Numbered from the stretch's first letter, positions 35,301 through 50,300 are shown. The stretch is DNA of 64,000 nucleotides from Nyssa sinensis (GCA_008638375.1 CM018052.1:11651006-11715005); one strand, 5' to 3'. The notes: a model not told the origin generated them from the sequence alone. Program-made: numbers and translations.

Positions 35301-38300
35301 AAGATGTAGTTATCAATTCATTTCATATGTTTCGAAACTTGAGAGGATTTTGATTCATGTGTATTATCTCTTGATGGATGAAGAGGATATTTGAATGCAT
35401 GATTTATACTTAGACCATGACTTAGATGTTGAATGAAACAAATAAGAATGTTTAAGACACTAGGGAAACAATCAAGAAAATGAGGCAAAACAAGAGTATT
35501 TTCCGAAGCAGGTTAAAGCAGGGACCTGATGGCTGATCGGCACCCCGTGAGTACCAATCGGCACTGGGAGGTGGAAAACCCCCCTCTCAGTGTGCTGATC
35601 GGCATTGAGGGAGGGGCCTGACCACTTCCTTGTTTCTTTTCCCGGTTTGACCACCGGACCGACCTTTTGCCACCTAATTTGTCTCATATGGACTCTTAAG
35701 CATAAATAAGGGTAATTGAACTCATTTTCGATCCACTTATCTTATCTTAAGGTGACTCAGAAATGAGGTCACACACCTCACCCCCCGGCCTCCTCGGTTT
35801 CAGGGCGTGACAAAAGTTGATGGGGGAAGAGAAATGCTAGCATTGGTTGCACCATGAATTTAAAAATCATATCATAGAATGTGAGTTAAACGATCCAGAT
35901 AAGAGGGCAGTACTGAAGGGGCTGTTAAGACAATGGAAGCCCATTGTTGTTTGTCTCCCAAAAACCAATATTGAAGAAATGTGAAGTAGGTTAGTGAAGA
36001 GTGTATGGGAGGGTTCAGGTGGGTTGAGTGGGCTGCAGTGGCTGCTTCAGGTACCGCTGGTCGTATATTAATTATTTGGTTTCAAGAGTGGTGAAAAGTC
36101 ATGAGAGAAAGACAGAGCTCATTATTTATCCTGCAAGTTTGAGCTGGTTCAGGAATCTTTTCAGTGGGGCTTTCGGGAATCTATGGCCCTCGGTCAGATG
36201 CTATTAAAAGGATTATATGAGAGGAGCTTCAAGCTGCAATAGAGGGATGGCAGGTTCCATGGTGTTTGGGCAGGGACTTCAACATAGTTCGTTTTCCTTG
36301 TGAAAAACAGGAAGGCAGCAGGCTGACCAGGGAAATGCAGGAATTCAATGATTTTATCAACCTTCTCAACTTGGACATTGCCGGGGGGGTAGGTATACTT
36401 GGTTTTATCAACCTCCTTCTGCAATGTCAAGACTAGATCTTTTTCTAATCTCTGCCAATTGAGAGATTACTTTCCAGGTCTGTCCCAATCTTTTATGCCT
36501 ATACTAATTTCGGATCACAGTCCAGTGCTATTGTTCTGTGGGGGTTTCAGTGCTGGTAAAAGTCCATTCCAGTTCAAAAATATGTGGTTGGATGCTGCTG
36601 GATTCAAGGAAATGGTGGCTGATTGGTGACAGAATTACAGTGTAAATGGCTCCCCTAGTTTCATCCTTGCTAGAAAGCTGAAGCTGTTGAAACTGGACTT
36701 AAAAAGGTGGAACAAGGAGGTTTTCAGAGACATGGAGGTTAGAAAGAGTGGTATTTTGAAGAAAATTGAAGATATGGACAAAAAATAATAGTTAAAGAGT
36801 ATTATCAGAGAATGACAGGATCACAAGGGTGGGTCTAAAAGGGGAATTGGGAATATTAATTAAGGTAGAGAATTTTTGGAGGCAAAAAGTCCATGGTACT
36901 TTGGTTGAGAGAAGGGGACCGAAACACAAAACTCTTTCACAGAACAGCTGTGGCCCATAATAAAAGAAATAGACTATAAAATCCTTCTATAGTTTGCTGC
37001 CGTAAGGAAAAGAGGTTCAATTTCCTTTGAGGTTGATTTGATATTCCAAAGTGCCAACCAAAGCCGCATTTTTTGCTTGGGAAGCAACTTGGGGAAAGAA
37101 TTTCATGACGGATAATCTTCAAAGAAGGCGATTTAGGTTGGCGAACATATGTATCATGTGCAAAAATGAGGTGGAGACTGTGGATCACCCCCTAGTGCAC
37201 TTTTCATTCTCAAGGGACTGTTGACATTTTCTTTTCTCTATTTTTGGACATCTGTAGGTGCTCCCAGCTACGTTGAGAGATCCCATGCTCAGTTGAAGGG
37301 TTTACCGAATGAAAAGAAGTGTCTGCAATGTGTGGAGGATGGTGCTGATTTGTTTACTGTGCTCTATATGGTGAGAAAGGAATAGTCGGGATTTTGAGGG
37401 GATAGAGAACCCCCCCCCCCCTTTTCTTAAAGTTAAAGACAGCTTTTTGTGTTTGTTACATTTTCGGGTCAAGGAGGCCTTTCCTATGTATGTAGTCTCC
37501 CTCAAACATATGGGTTCGCCCCCCTCGAGTGCTCTTAATATATATCCTCTTTTAGTTGTCAAAAAATTATTATTATAGATTAGTAGATTCTTTTTTTGTA
37601 GATTTCATAAGTGACATGCATACAATGTAAGGTTTGAAATCTGTATAATCCTCTCGTGTACATGGGCACCCTCCCCCCCTCCCTTTTAGACACAGATATT
37701 GACAACCAATAGGTGGGAAACAGTTCTAATTTTTTTCATGATGTGAATTCCAAATCTGTTGAAAGCACTGAAGTGAACATACAAAAAGTCATCCTGAATG
37801 ACAATGTTTAAAAAAAAAAAAAAAAAAACATAAAAAGAGGCACAATCACAATATATGAAAACTAAAATTTTCAATCAAAAAGGTAATGTAATAAGTAATG
37901 AGAGAGATAACAGTCATCTTACTCCAGGATAATGTTTTAAAATTGGTGAGTAATGATCAAGAGCTATGTATATTTTTTCGAGAAGGCTTAAAAGTGCATC
38001 CACCTCATCTCCCAAAAGATCAACCTGAATTCCAAGGAAAAAGCCCAGTAAGAAAATGGTTAACAGAGTTTCTAAATAATTTTATTTATAATGGCAAAAA
38101 TTCAGATCAAAATGAAAAAGCTCAAATAAGAATCCAAAAAATGAATATTGTATGATGCATAATTCCTCTTCTTTTTTTCTTTTTGTTGGTGATAGATGAT
38201 AAGAATCAAACCATTAATCCACCGCAGCACCGCTCCCTCTCAATTTCCATGAAAGTAGTTCTACCACTGTGCCACAATGAATTTGGTGCATAGTTTCTAA

Positions 38301-41300
38301 TCTACTGTGTGCTATTATATTTTCTTTTTTTTTTTCTTTTTCTTGTTAGCTAGTACAGAAACTATAAACCTGTCGCAGCTCAACAAGTTTCAATGAATTA
38401 TACTGAAATGTTCCAATCAAACTCACCTCTAGGATTCTTGCCATTTGTTCCACTCTCAAGCTTTAGAATCCCAAAATCACATATTACTGGATATACCAGA
38501 GAATTAACAAAAACATAAACATAAACATTATTTATTTGTCCCCTTTAGGAACTCCAATTTTTGAAGGAAACAAGCATTTAATGCATTCACACTCCAAATA
38601 AAAGTACAAGTTTAAACTAAGCTTTAATTCGAAACATTTAGTGCCCGTTTGAAGGAGCTTTAGATTCTAAAGAATTGATTCTAGGAAAAATGATTCTAGA
38701 GAATCACTTTGGTGTTTGGATGGACGTATTTTAAAAGTGATTCTAATATTAGAAGTGTTTCTTTGGGGTTTAGTAATAAGTAATTATTGAGTACGAAATT
38801 TCTCTTTTGCCCTTTATTCTATATTAGATGATTTTGAGTGTGTTTGGCGAATTGTTACAGAAAAGAATTTAAATTTATGCATATAATAAATAATATGCAT
38901 GAATAGCAAATAAATATTTAAAATAGATATTATATTTATTACATAATTTAAATAAAGGGAGCTTATATTAGCACTCCAAAAAGTGACTTTTATAATATAA
39001 AGTGAAGTCCCATTATGACCTTTCGTAGTGCTAATATCATCTACCTAAGTAAACAGATAATGTAACTATTAAATATATAAAATAAATATAAATTCATAAA
39101 TATACTATATAAAATGGTGCCATTTGCATAAAATTTAATGTCTCTTCAATTAACATAAGAAAACCAAAATAATAAAACAAAATCATTTTTTCAAGGAACG
39201 AATTTCTTAAAAATTATCTCCAGTGAAATGGATGAAGCCCAAAGGAAACTTTTACTAGATTGCTAAAAGGCTGATTAAGCTTTTTCAGTACAAAATGATG
39301 GAGCAATTTGAAAAGCATGATAATAAAAAATGAGTATAAGAATAATAAGAGGTGAGATCAATAAGTGGCAGCGATGCAGCATTAGAAAAGACTGTATCAG
39401 AAATTAATGCATTTTTAAGAAGTTAAAGCTGGCACCAATTGATAAGGGAAAGTTATTGAAATACATTAGTCGAGCAATTTCTTTCATGTTGAAGGTGGCC
39501 CAAGGGGCAGACCTAAGAAGCATGGATATGAACACGGGACACAATTATGACACGACACGTAGACACGTTATTTCTAAAAAAAAAATAGGACACGAACACA
39601 TTAGGGACATGTTGAATATATATAAATTTTTTATATTTTTATATGACCATATAATAAAAACCTAACATTATTTATAAAAAAAAATTTGGTATAAAAACAC
39701 ACAAATCACAAAAATATTATTAAGATATTAAAATAACAAAAATATTAAATAAAAATTAAAAAACTTCTTCATTTAATTATCAACATTCATAATTCAAGTT
39801 CTAAAATAAAATTACTAACTATGACATAAAACATATATATATATATATGTATATGTATGTATATACACACGTACATATACATATAAAACCAAAAAAAAAA
39901 AAAAGAATTAAGGAGAAGATGAGAAAAAGAGACCAAAATCCAAAAAAAAAAAAAAGGGAAGGAAAAAAATGTGTCTATAATGTGTCTGGAATGTGTCCAA
40001 ATAAATAAAAAAATGGACACTCTTTTTTCGTGTGTCCGACAAGTGTCCAAAGAGTGTCCGACAAGGACACGTGAGCCTAAATAGAGTGTATGTGCTTCAT
40101 AGCGGACACGGGACACGGATATAACACGACACGAACAAGCACAAAAAAGTAGGACACAGATACGTTGAATATATATAAATTTTTTATATGACTTTATAAT
40201 AAAAACTTAAAGTTATTTCAATTAAAATTGGTATAAAAATACACAAATCACAAAAATATTATTAAGATATTAAAATAACAATGCCAATAAATAAAAATTC
40301 AAGAACTTCATTTAATCATTAACATCCACGATTCAAGACTAATTATTACATAGAACATATATATGTTTGTGTGTATATTTTTTTTTTTTATAAGTAAAGA
40401 TGTATATATATTGAATATGTGCCCAAGAAAGGCAACAAAGGGAAAAGCCCCCAAAAAGCTTTACAAAGGTCTTAACGACCCCAAGAAATCAACAAAAAAA
40501 GAGACATTGACAGGGGATGCCTCTTGAGCCCAAAAAAATAACAAGCGAAGAAAATAGTCTTTGAATATTGGAGTGGGAAGCTCCACTTCTTCGAAAACGC
40601 GCTTGTTTCTTTCAATCCAAATGCACCAAAGTAAGCAAACGGGGGCCAGGTGCCAAGGGCTTTTAATCTCTTCTGAGAGATTGCACCCTGTCCAAGCCAA
40701 AAGAAGATCCTTGACGGTACCAGACATGACCCAGGAAACACCAAAAAGGGCAAAAATCATGTTCCAACAATTCCAAGAAAAAGGGCAATGGATAAGAACG
40801 TGATCCACCGTTTCCTCTTGCTGCTTGCACAGGTAGCATCTACTAGCCAGAATGAAGCCTCGTTTCTTCAAGTTGTCCGTTGTTAAGATGGCTTTCCATG
40901 AGGCTTCCCAGGCAAAGAAAGAAGCCTTAGGGGGGGCTTTTGAGAATCATATGAGCTTCCAAGGGAAGAGAAGGCTATCTGATGTGAACAGACTATTGTA
41001 GAAGGAGTGAACTGAGAAAGACTTCTTATTTGGAAGCCACACTCGCATGTCCTCCCTCCCTTCCCTGGCTCGGCAAGTGCAAATGTGGCCAAGAAAGGAG
41101 CCCACTTCATCTAACTCCCAATCATAAAAGTTTCGCCTAAAATGAGGGGTCCAAACAAGCTTGTTCCCTGCTCTCTCCAAATACTCACATACTTTAGCCG
41201 CCTTGTTAGTAGCCAACCTATATAAAGAAGGGAATTTCACCCTAAGCGGAACATATCCATTCCACACATCCTCCCAAAAGCTGACACGGCCTCCATTCCC

Positions 41301-44300
41301 AATGACAAAGCGACACTTATCATTGAAGATCCTCCAACCACTTCTAATAAAACCCCAGAGACCACAACCACGAGGCCCCTCCACACTGCCCGAGCACCAA
41401 CCTCCACTGATACACCCATACTTAGCAATAATGATTGCCCTCCACAGCTCCCCCTCACTCTCCGCAAACCTCCAAAGCCATTTACCCAAGAGAGCTGTGT
41501 TGAAAATGCCCAAGTCCTTCACCCCAAGGCCTCCAAGAAACACTGGCTTCTTGATCTTATCCCAAGCCACTAAATGAAACTTGTTGCGATCCCCCTCTTG
41601 GCCCCATAAGAAGTCCCTTTGGATTTTCTCTAACTTCCTACTAACAGACTTTGGCATGAGGAAGAGAGACATGAAGTAGGTGGAGAGATTTGCCAAAGTG
41701 CTATTGATGAGAGTGAGCTTGCCTCCCTTAGAGAGGAGCTGGCCCTTCCAACCTGCCAGCTTGCTGAAAAACCTCGCCACAACAGGGTCCCAAACCCTAG
41801 TGGAACGCATAGGGGCACCCAGCGGAAGGCCCAGATAAACCAAGGGAAGACATCCCACTCTGCAACCTAACGAGCTAGCTAACATGTCCAGCCCCTGCAT
41901 CAACCCAACCGAAGTAATACTACTTTTAGAGAGATTGATCCGCAAACCTGACACAGCTTCAAAGCACACAAGGATACATCTCACAAAATGAAGCTGACGC
42001 GCCGAAGGGTCACAGAATATAATGGTGTCGTCTGCAAACAAAAGGTGGGAGATAGTGACCCCACCAACTCTTCTGTCCCCTAATTCGAAGCCTTTGTTAA
42101 GGCCAATCTCATCGGCCCGAAACAAAAAACGGCTCAAAGCCTCCATAACAATCACAAAGAGAAATGGGGAGAGAGGGTCCCCCTGCCTCAAACCTTTAGA
42201 GGAGCGAAAGAAACCTGCCGGGGAGCCATTGACAAGGATCGAAAAAGAGACTGTAGAAATACACGAACGGATCCACTTTCTCCACTTGCTCCCAAATCCC
42301 ATCTTAGTCAGCATGCTCATCAAGAAGCTCCAGTTGACGTGATCAAAAGCCTTTTCAATGTCCAGCTTGCAAGCAATCCCTTTCCTTTTCTGCTTTAGCC
42401 TAGAATCAATGCATTCATTGGCAATGAGAGCCGCATCTAGGATATGACGACCTTCCACAAAAGCAGACTAGCTGGAAGAGATGATACTACCCATAACCTT
42501 CTTCATCCTTAAAGAAAGGACCTTTGCTATCAGTTTGTAAACACTGCTAACAAGACTAATAGGACGGAAGTCCTTGATGCAACTGGCGCCATTCTTTTTA
42601 GGAATGAGAGCTATGAATGAAGCATTGAGATTTTTCTCAAAGCTCCCTTCCCTGTGAAAGGCCTCAAAAGACTGCCATAATATCCACTTTTAGGACATCC
42701 CAACATTTTTTGAAGAAAGCCATGGTAAACCCGTCTGGACCTGGGGCTTTATCCCCATTGCAAGCATCCAAGGCTTTCACAACCTCTTCCTCCAAGAATG
42801 GAATCTCCAAGTTTGAGGAATCCTCCCCGTTCAAACTATCCAAGCACATATCATCCACCCTCGGTCTCCATCTATGCGGCTCTGAATAAAGATTAGAGAA
42901 GAAATCAACAATTCCTCTCCTAACGGGACCATCCTCCGAAAGAACATGATCATCGATAACAATGGAGGAAATCTTATTCTTTCTATAATGAGAAGAGGCC
43001 GTCCTGTGAAAAAATTTTGTGTTGCGATCGCCTTCTTTAAGCCAAATAGCCCGAGATTTTTGCCTCCAAGAGATTTCCTCCCTCTTTAGGATTTGCCCAA
43101 GCTGGCCCTTAAGCCCTTCTCTTTCATTCCTTCTCGCATCAGAAAGAGGGCCTAATTGATCCTCCATGTCCAACTCCATCAGTTTATTCAATAAATTCTG
43201 CTTTCTGATCTGAACAATACCAAAGACCTCATGGTTCCACTTCTTCAGATCTTCTTTGAGAAGCTTCAGTTTTCTAGCAATCCGAAAACTTGGAGATCCA
43301 GAAACATCATAGGAGTCCCACCAAGTCCACAAAGCCGTCTGATTCAAGCCACATGTTTTCGAATCTGAATGGACTTTTACCTGCACTAAAACCCCCACAG
43401 TGCAGCATAATGGGGTGATGATCAGAGCAAGGCCGTGGGAGGCACTTTTGAGAGATACCCGAAAAAACATCTTCCCAATTATTTGAGATTAGGAATCTGT
43501 CCAAGCGGGACATAGCCGTCTGATGGCCTCCTCTAGACCAAGTGAAATTCCCTCCCTCCAGCTATAAGTCCACCAAACTCTGAGAATTTATGAACTCATT
43601 GAAACCCCTCATTGTTGAAGTTAGCCTTCCGCCCCCTCGTCTCTCAACCGGATACCGCACTGCGTTGAAGTCCCCTCCAATGCACCAAGGAACCTGCCAA
43701 GAAGAAATCATCGACTGCAACTCCGCCCAAAACGCACCCCTGATACCATCAACCACTGGACCATAGACACCACAAAAACCCCACTCAAAGGAATTGGAAG
43801 CCAATTTGAACTTGCAACAGATGGAGAAATCACCCACTTTATGCTCAATATCAGTGATCAAGCAGGAGTCCCAAGCAACCAAAATACCTCCAGCAGTGTT
43901 GTGAGCATCCAGAGCAACCCATTTGATCCATCTTGAACCCCAAATGGAACGGACTAAGCTTCGCAAAACCTTATCCAGCTTGGTTTCCTGAAGACAGATG
44001 ACTGCAGGTTGCCATTCCTTCAACATACCTTTGATGACTAAACGTTTATCAGGATCGTTCAATCCCCTCACATTCCAGGATAAGATTTTTAGAGACATAA
44101 TACAAAAAATTAGGCTGTTTCCACATCTTCCCCAAAGAGAACCATCTCCTTGCTGCCCCCATAATTGACCGAGCAAGATAACTCTTTCAATACCCTTCTC
44201 AGCTTCCTAGCTGATTTGTCCTCCTTTGTCTGCCCTGAGGCCTTGCCAGAGCATGACCTTGTTAACGAATTACTCTCAATAATTTCTCTGAATAAATCCT

Positions 44301-47300
44301 GCAAACGATCCTCAAAGCCTGCACAAGTGACTCCCAGGAGCTTTCTAACTTTGGCCATTTTTCGGAGCACCCAATCATCCGAGCGTTGATGTTGATGACA
44401 TAGAAGATCTGCCCTTTGAGTTTCCTGAAGCAGATTGGAGACATCAGAATGTTCGACTGGGAAAACTACCGCCAATGGGTTATAATTCTCTGGATTTTCG
44501 GAGGCTTCCTGATCTCGCAGCACCATTGCGCCCCCCTGATCACCTGTCAGGAGTTTCATACTCTGAAATGAAGCAGATTCATCTTCAGCAGAGAATGAGC
44601 AACCTGCACCCAGACTATGTTGCGGTTGTTCTGAGCTAAAGTTGCTTTCCAAATATCGAAGGAATTCGCACTCATCTGCCATACTACTCAGTTCAGCCTC
44701 ATGCCCATCCAAATTGTCCTCCGTCTGTGCAGGTTGTTTCCCAGGACGTCCTGGTCGCTGCTCTGATCTTGCGTCAATTTTGCGTATTCTGTATGGAAAG
44801 CATGGGACTGGACGTGGTGATCGGCAAGAGAATGTCCCGGGCTTGTCTCGGTTAAAACTGATTGGGCCCCTAGAATTTCCCCACTCCTTTGGGCCAGGTT
44901 GAGACTTCCATTTGCCAGCCCTTTGATAACAGTCAGAATTGGTTGGCCCCTTTTTTTTATAGCAGCCCATCTCTTCTTACCTTGACCCAAACCATGCAGC
45001 CCAATCTGGGAGGTATTGGGGAGGCCCTGATCTTGGCCCGATCTATGCGGCCCAACATGATTAATAACAGACTCTAAAGTATTGGGCTGACCCCTTCCAT
45101 ATATGGTGGCCCGTCTCTTATTAACATGGCCCAAAGTGTGCGGCCCAGAAATGGTGTTAATGGAGAGACCATGAGACTGGCCCAACTGCTGCGGCCCAAC
45201 TGACCGATTAAAACGGTGGCCCTTAAAGCCCCGTCTCTTCATTTTGGTTGCCATTGAATCTAGAAGCTTCCTGTGTTGCGTCCTGTGCTGCGTCCAACTG
45301 CCCTCCAGAGAAGATGGGATATCCATACCTGCTACTGTCGTGGTGTCACCATCTAGCCGTCGCCGAACGTCCATGTCAGGGAGACAAACTCTCATGGCAG
45401 GTCATCGCAGCCCGTTTTCAGGAGATCGTGTCCTCGCCTCCAGTTGTCGCATCCCCGTGTCAGAACTGCCCCTCATGATCGAACGCGCCTTTGGCGCGTG
45501 AGCTCGCCGCGCTGCCTCGGTCCTGTTCTCCAAGAACACTGCGACTTCCAGCCGTCGAGGCTCTGCTACGACACACCTCGGACCAGTCTCCGACCAGACC
45601 GGGATTGTGAAGGACCAGTTTCCGCACTTGATTGAGACGGAAGCCGGAACCTCTTCCGGTCGGCTGCGAATCAGGATTCTCGCCCATCTCAGATGCCGGC
45701 GATCGGCGGTGTCGTTGTCCACTGTCACAAACTGGCCGATCCTGTTCCCCAATGCCCTGAACACCTCCGAGCTCCACAAGAAGACCGGAACTCCCATTAG
45801 ACGAACCCATATGAGGCTGTCAGATTCCTGTCCCGAGCAGCAACCCCACGGCGTCCAAGGCTGCAATGTCGCCGGCAGCCCTTCAAAAGACCAAGGAGTG
45901 CTGTGGATCCTATTGGCCTCCTTTTCCGACGGGAGTTCGAAGAGGAACCAGGTTCCATGAAGATCGAGAACCCTCAAACCTGCTTGGATTCCCCAGTTTC
46001 GGCTAGCCCAAGTTTCGACCTTGCTTCTGTCTGGGACTGGGGTGCCTAGATCACCGAATCTGCCGATCAGACATCGCCTGAGAAAATTAAGGCGACTTTC
46101 GCACGACCCCAAATGGACCACCAGATCTTCGCGAGCTTGTGCTGGGTTCGAATCCACCATAACTGGATCCGCAGGCCATTCTTTATGGTTATTGGTGATT
46201 TCTGGTTTAGATAGACCCAAGGATCTGAATAGTTGTGAGTAGATTAACCATCCTCCTCCCGACGGATTTTCCGGTAAAAAAACAGAATGGATTCCCTTCG
46301 ACGTACGACCTTCGATCCTTATAAAATTACCTCTCTGGTTTGATCCTTTCCAAAGAGTAAAGCTTCTGTTACGACCATGTATACCGATCGGGAAAACTAT
46401 TCGTCTACTTCCTCTCGAAAAAGCTTCCAGAGTTTGACAAATCCAAACCAACTCCCATCGTCGAAGCCATAATTTCCGGACTACCCCTTTGCCTCGTTCA
46501 ATGATCTGGAAGAGTTCTCCAGACGGATCCACGTTGTGAATAATATCAAAAGACTTGTCCCCAATCTGAGCAAACATCATGAATCATTATTTGGTTAATC
46601 CTAGGTGCAAACTTTTACTTATCAAAAAATTAAAAAATAAATAAATTTCCTAACCCTTTTTGTGTGTGTATATATCTATCTATCTATATATATAAAGCTA
46701 AAAAAAGAACCAAAGAGAATAAGAGAAAATGAGGGAACATGTTTGAAATTCAAAAAATAAAATAAAATAAAATTTGGACATTTTTTTTCACGTGTCCAGG
46801 AAGTGTCCGAGAGTGTCAGTGTCCGACACAGACACGTGAGCCAAAATAGAGTGCCCGAACTTCACAGGACAGATGATGAAGGCTTGAAGGAATATAGGTC
46901 AAGGTGATGAAAAAAAAAAATTGTCAATAATGAAGGATATGGCCCTAGATAGTGAGTTGGAAAGAGGCTTAGGTAGTATCCCCAGGGTCCCAAGCTCAAT
47001 TCCCCTCCAAGGTCCACTTACCTATTAAAAAAAAATGGTCCTAGATAGCAAATGGCTGAAAGGATTCATGTAGATGACTCTAAGTGATCGGAATTAAAGC
47101 TTCATTGAGTTTGTATGAAGTTTTTATGTTTTGGATCCACTGAATTTTTAATTCAATAACCACAACAGACTGATGATGGCTCTTCTCATTTTTTGTGATT
47201 TTTCTTGGTGTTTCATCTGGACATCAATAACAATAATTATAAGCTAATGCTTGACTAGAAGATGCTTTGCAAAAAGAACAAAGGACCTATAAATGTTTGT

Positions 47301-50300
47301 TAGCTCCATGATTAAAAGCTTTCTTGGAAAATGGGTCTGATATTACATGGTCAAAGTTTCTAATGGCCATAGGATAAGGAAATTGTATTCACCAAAATTT
47401 GTATTGATTCCAGAAAGGCCTTTCTTGAAGATGGTTAGGGATTCCACAAGATTTCAGTGCATACGTATTGTGGCAACAGACCTTCGAGTTTTTCCTTTTC
47501 GGATTTTCTTTTCTGGATTTATATTGTATAGCAATTAATCATCTTAATATGGTCGGGCTTGAAAGAAATTGGTGGCAACTATAAGATTGGGACAATTCCA
47601 CAAATGAATAAATTATAACTTAAAGTTTTGATGCATATGGCCTTGGCACAATCCAGTGGAATTAAGAATTACATGCCTCATAAGAATTTTTTGGAATATG
47701 GCACAATCAAGGGATTATAACTTGATAAAAAAAAACCTTGGTTTTGCATTCCAAGGTTCCTTCTAAAGCAGCATAATTTAGCCTTGCGAGTAGCTGTAGC
47801 ATGTGCAAGATGGAGGTAGAGACAGTGGACCACTAGCTTATACACTGTTCAGTGGCTATAGATTATTGTGAGTTGGCCATCAACATTTTTGGGATGGTTT
47901 GGGTTGGTGCCAGCGACAGTTAGGGAGTTATTGATGGGCTGGAAAAGAAGCAAAATTGGGGGAATGCCTCAAAAAGCTTGGAATGTGGCTCCGATGTGCT
48001 TGATGTCGAGCTTATGGAAGGAGAGAAATGATCGGATTTTTGAGGGGGAAGAAAAACCCTCTTATGTCTTAAAGGATTGCTTTGTAAAGCTTTTATTTTT
48101 TTGGGCCAAAGAAGCTTTTCCTAACCATGTAAATAAGTTAGTTGATTTTTTTAGGGACATTAGGCCCAAATTATGTAGCCGGTCCCTTCTTGTTTATGGG
48201 TTCACCCCCCTCGGGTGCCTTTTATATATATTTTACTCATTAGTGATCAAAAAAAAAATTTATGAAGGAAAATAATTTCCCCACTCTAAACCTGCTGGAA
48301 TTGGTTTTACTATCAACTCTACAATTACCCCCCTCCCCTCAACCATTTTTTGTGCTACAGTTCCCCTTTCTGCAATTTTAGGTTTCCATAGCATGTATAA
48401 GCAGTAGTACCAGGCCTAGGCAATATGGTTAATTCATTCAAGCTTTCCGGAAAAAAAGGAAAAGAAATTTTTGAAGGACACTGGATTTATCCAGATCTTT
48501 GAAGATGGATTTCAAATGAATCATTTGATCAATGAATTTTGAGGCTGATTTCTTGGCGAAAAGAGTAGTAAAGACTTTTTTTTTTTTATCAGAAGAGTAG
48601 TTAAGACTCTTCAACACTAAAAGATCATTATACAACCTTAAGATCCCCTTACAGTTGTAAGGGCCCAGTTTGCTGAATTGGTAACTTGAATCAGTGGCCT
48701 ACAGCAACACCTTGAGACCTAAGCTGCAAAGATAGACGGCCCTGCTTCCTCCTAGATCTCTGGGATATTTGTACAATCTTTTATCGGTCTCCCCTTCAAG
48801 GGAGCTTAGCAGTTATTTAATCAAGTTCGGTGAATAATATTTTTAGGTGATAATCCTTCCATATATGGAAGGTGGCTTTAGATAAAATTTCAATTGGGAT
48901 GTACTGACTGGCGTGTTATGTGGCATAGAAGTGCTGAGCCACCTACCAATAAATCATTCATTTCAATTCTTTGAAGTCAGAGTCTAAAGAGGAGAGGTTT
49001 ACCTTGTCTACTCCCAAATTTCATAAAAAAAGGAAAATTCTATTTGGGTTCCTTAACAAAGTTGAAGCATGTTAGAACTTGGGGATGATTGTCCTGCACT
49101 GATTTGGGTTGTCTAGGAAAAAAGAAAGGAAGGAAGGATTGGAGTGTCTTGAATCTAGTTGCTTCAAGTGAGAGGGCACTAATGAACCTGATTTCCCATT
49201 TTGCATGTTGAATCAGGGTGGGTCTCATACTTCAGTGAGTTCAGAACTATAGAACACGCATCCCGTCCCCCGAAAAAAGGAGGGTTGGGTTCACTACATG
49301 TTTTTTATAGAGCCATTTTAGAAAGTTATGTCTTCATTATCTTGTGTACAGGCACCAATGTGCTGTTGAAAATTTTTTAACTGAACCTGCCAATACTGCT
49401 TCCCTAATTAAGTTGGAAGAGTCCTACCTGTCACTGTACAAAGACTAAAACCTTCTGAACTTTTTTCCTTTTTTTTGAACAGTCTAAAACAGGCGCCAAT
49501 GTGCTGTCGAAAACCTTTTGACTGAACCTGCCACTACTGCCTCCTAAATTATGTTGAAAGAGTCCCACTTGTCACCGTACAAAGACTAAAACGGTAAAAC
49601 CTTCTGAACATTTTTTTTATCAGTCTAAAACCTTCGAAACATTTTTTGCCAAGACAGAGAACAAAAGAGATATCATCCACTACTCATTTCATTTTCTCAG
49701 TGGTAGCTTAAACACAGATTTGCCAAAGGAATACAATTGAAATCTCCAATTAACACAATCATAAGCTTTCCAATTGTCCACCTTATAAAGCAAGCCCAGT
49801 AACCAGGCTCTTAATTTGAAAACCAATGCCTTCATTTTCCATAAGTTGTAGGACACCTTTATTTTTCCATTCCATCCCTTTTATTATAAAATCTTTGTTC
49901 TCCTATTCCTGTTTCAATTCAAATATGAAATTCGAAAGTCTTAAGTTAACATGTTCAGTATTTCTTTTTTAAGTTCTGGGCGCCTCAATCTAGTAGTCAA
50001 AATCCATTCACAAATTAGTCTGATGCATCAACTGAATGGCACAACACCAATACTTCAGCTATATATCATATAAATTTCCTTATTGGCTGGTGATTATTAC
50101 CATAACTTCCCCAACATCATAGTGCGACGACATTCCCCACATCATTGTACCCACGGCATCATTAAGTCCATTGTTCATAAAAGCTCCACAAAATATTACC
50201 TCCTGAGGAGGTATTCATTATTTATTTGATCTAAACGTGGAAAAACTCCACAATTCATTAGTTAATTCATTCCTCTTTTCTTCTAGAATTACTTCTTTCC

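Larger units (their letters stand above)
32103..37575 (+). mobile_element. Decayed plus-strand L1 LINE, interrupted by a solo LTR
   Basis: An ORF1-like part (32103-33488) ends in a block with [11 protein letters not shown] and [13 protein letters not shown], matching the ORF1 end of the L1 at 40378-46658 ([24 protein letters not shown]). An endonuclease part with [20 protein letters not shown] lies at 36500-36570. The RT centre is missing (jump near 36965-36990). The zf-RVT end (36997-37240) reads [14 protein letters not shown] and [13 protein letters not shown]. An A-rich 3' end sits near 37560. Many stops are present. Confidence 0.75.
40378..46658 (-). mobile_element. Nearly full-length but inactivated L1-type LINE
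   Basis: Minus-strand layout: 5' end near 46600-46658, ORF1 (46580-44110), ORF2 endonuclease (44098-43307), reverse transcriptase (43250-41000), zf-RVT (40880-40461), and an A-rich tail (T run at 40378-40390 on the plus strand). Flanks TTTGTGTGTATAT (about 40365-40377) and TTTGTGTGTGTATAT (about 46659-46673) are probably the target duplication, differing by one GT unit. Several frameshifts and stops inactivate it. Confidence 0.85.
40098..46880 (+). mobile_element. MULE-like element, copy B, split by an L1
   Basis: The left half (40098-40377) and right half (46659-46880) join to give the same architecture as copies A and C. They end with GTGAGCCAAAATAGAGTGCC. Copy B begins where copy A ends, so the two overlap or inserted head to tail. 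Confidence 0.6.

Noticed and set aside
33494..35812. A complete small LTR retrotransposon
   Set aside because: No inner LTR boundaries, primer site or coding region are present, so it is a solo LTR.
37898..38155. Plus-strand open frame of 85 codons
   Set aside because: It overlaps WAP exon 3 on the other strand, and only the minus reading is conserved-looking.
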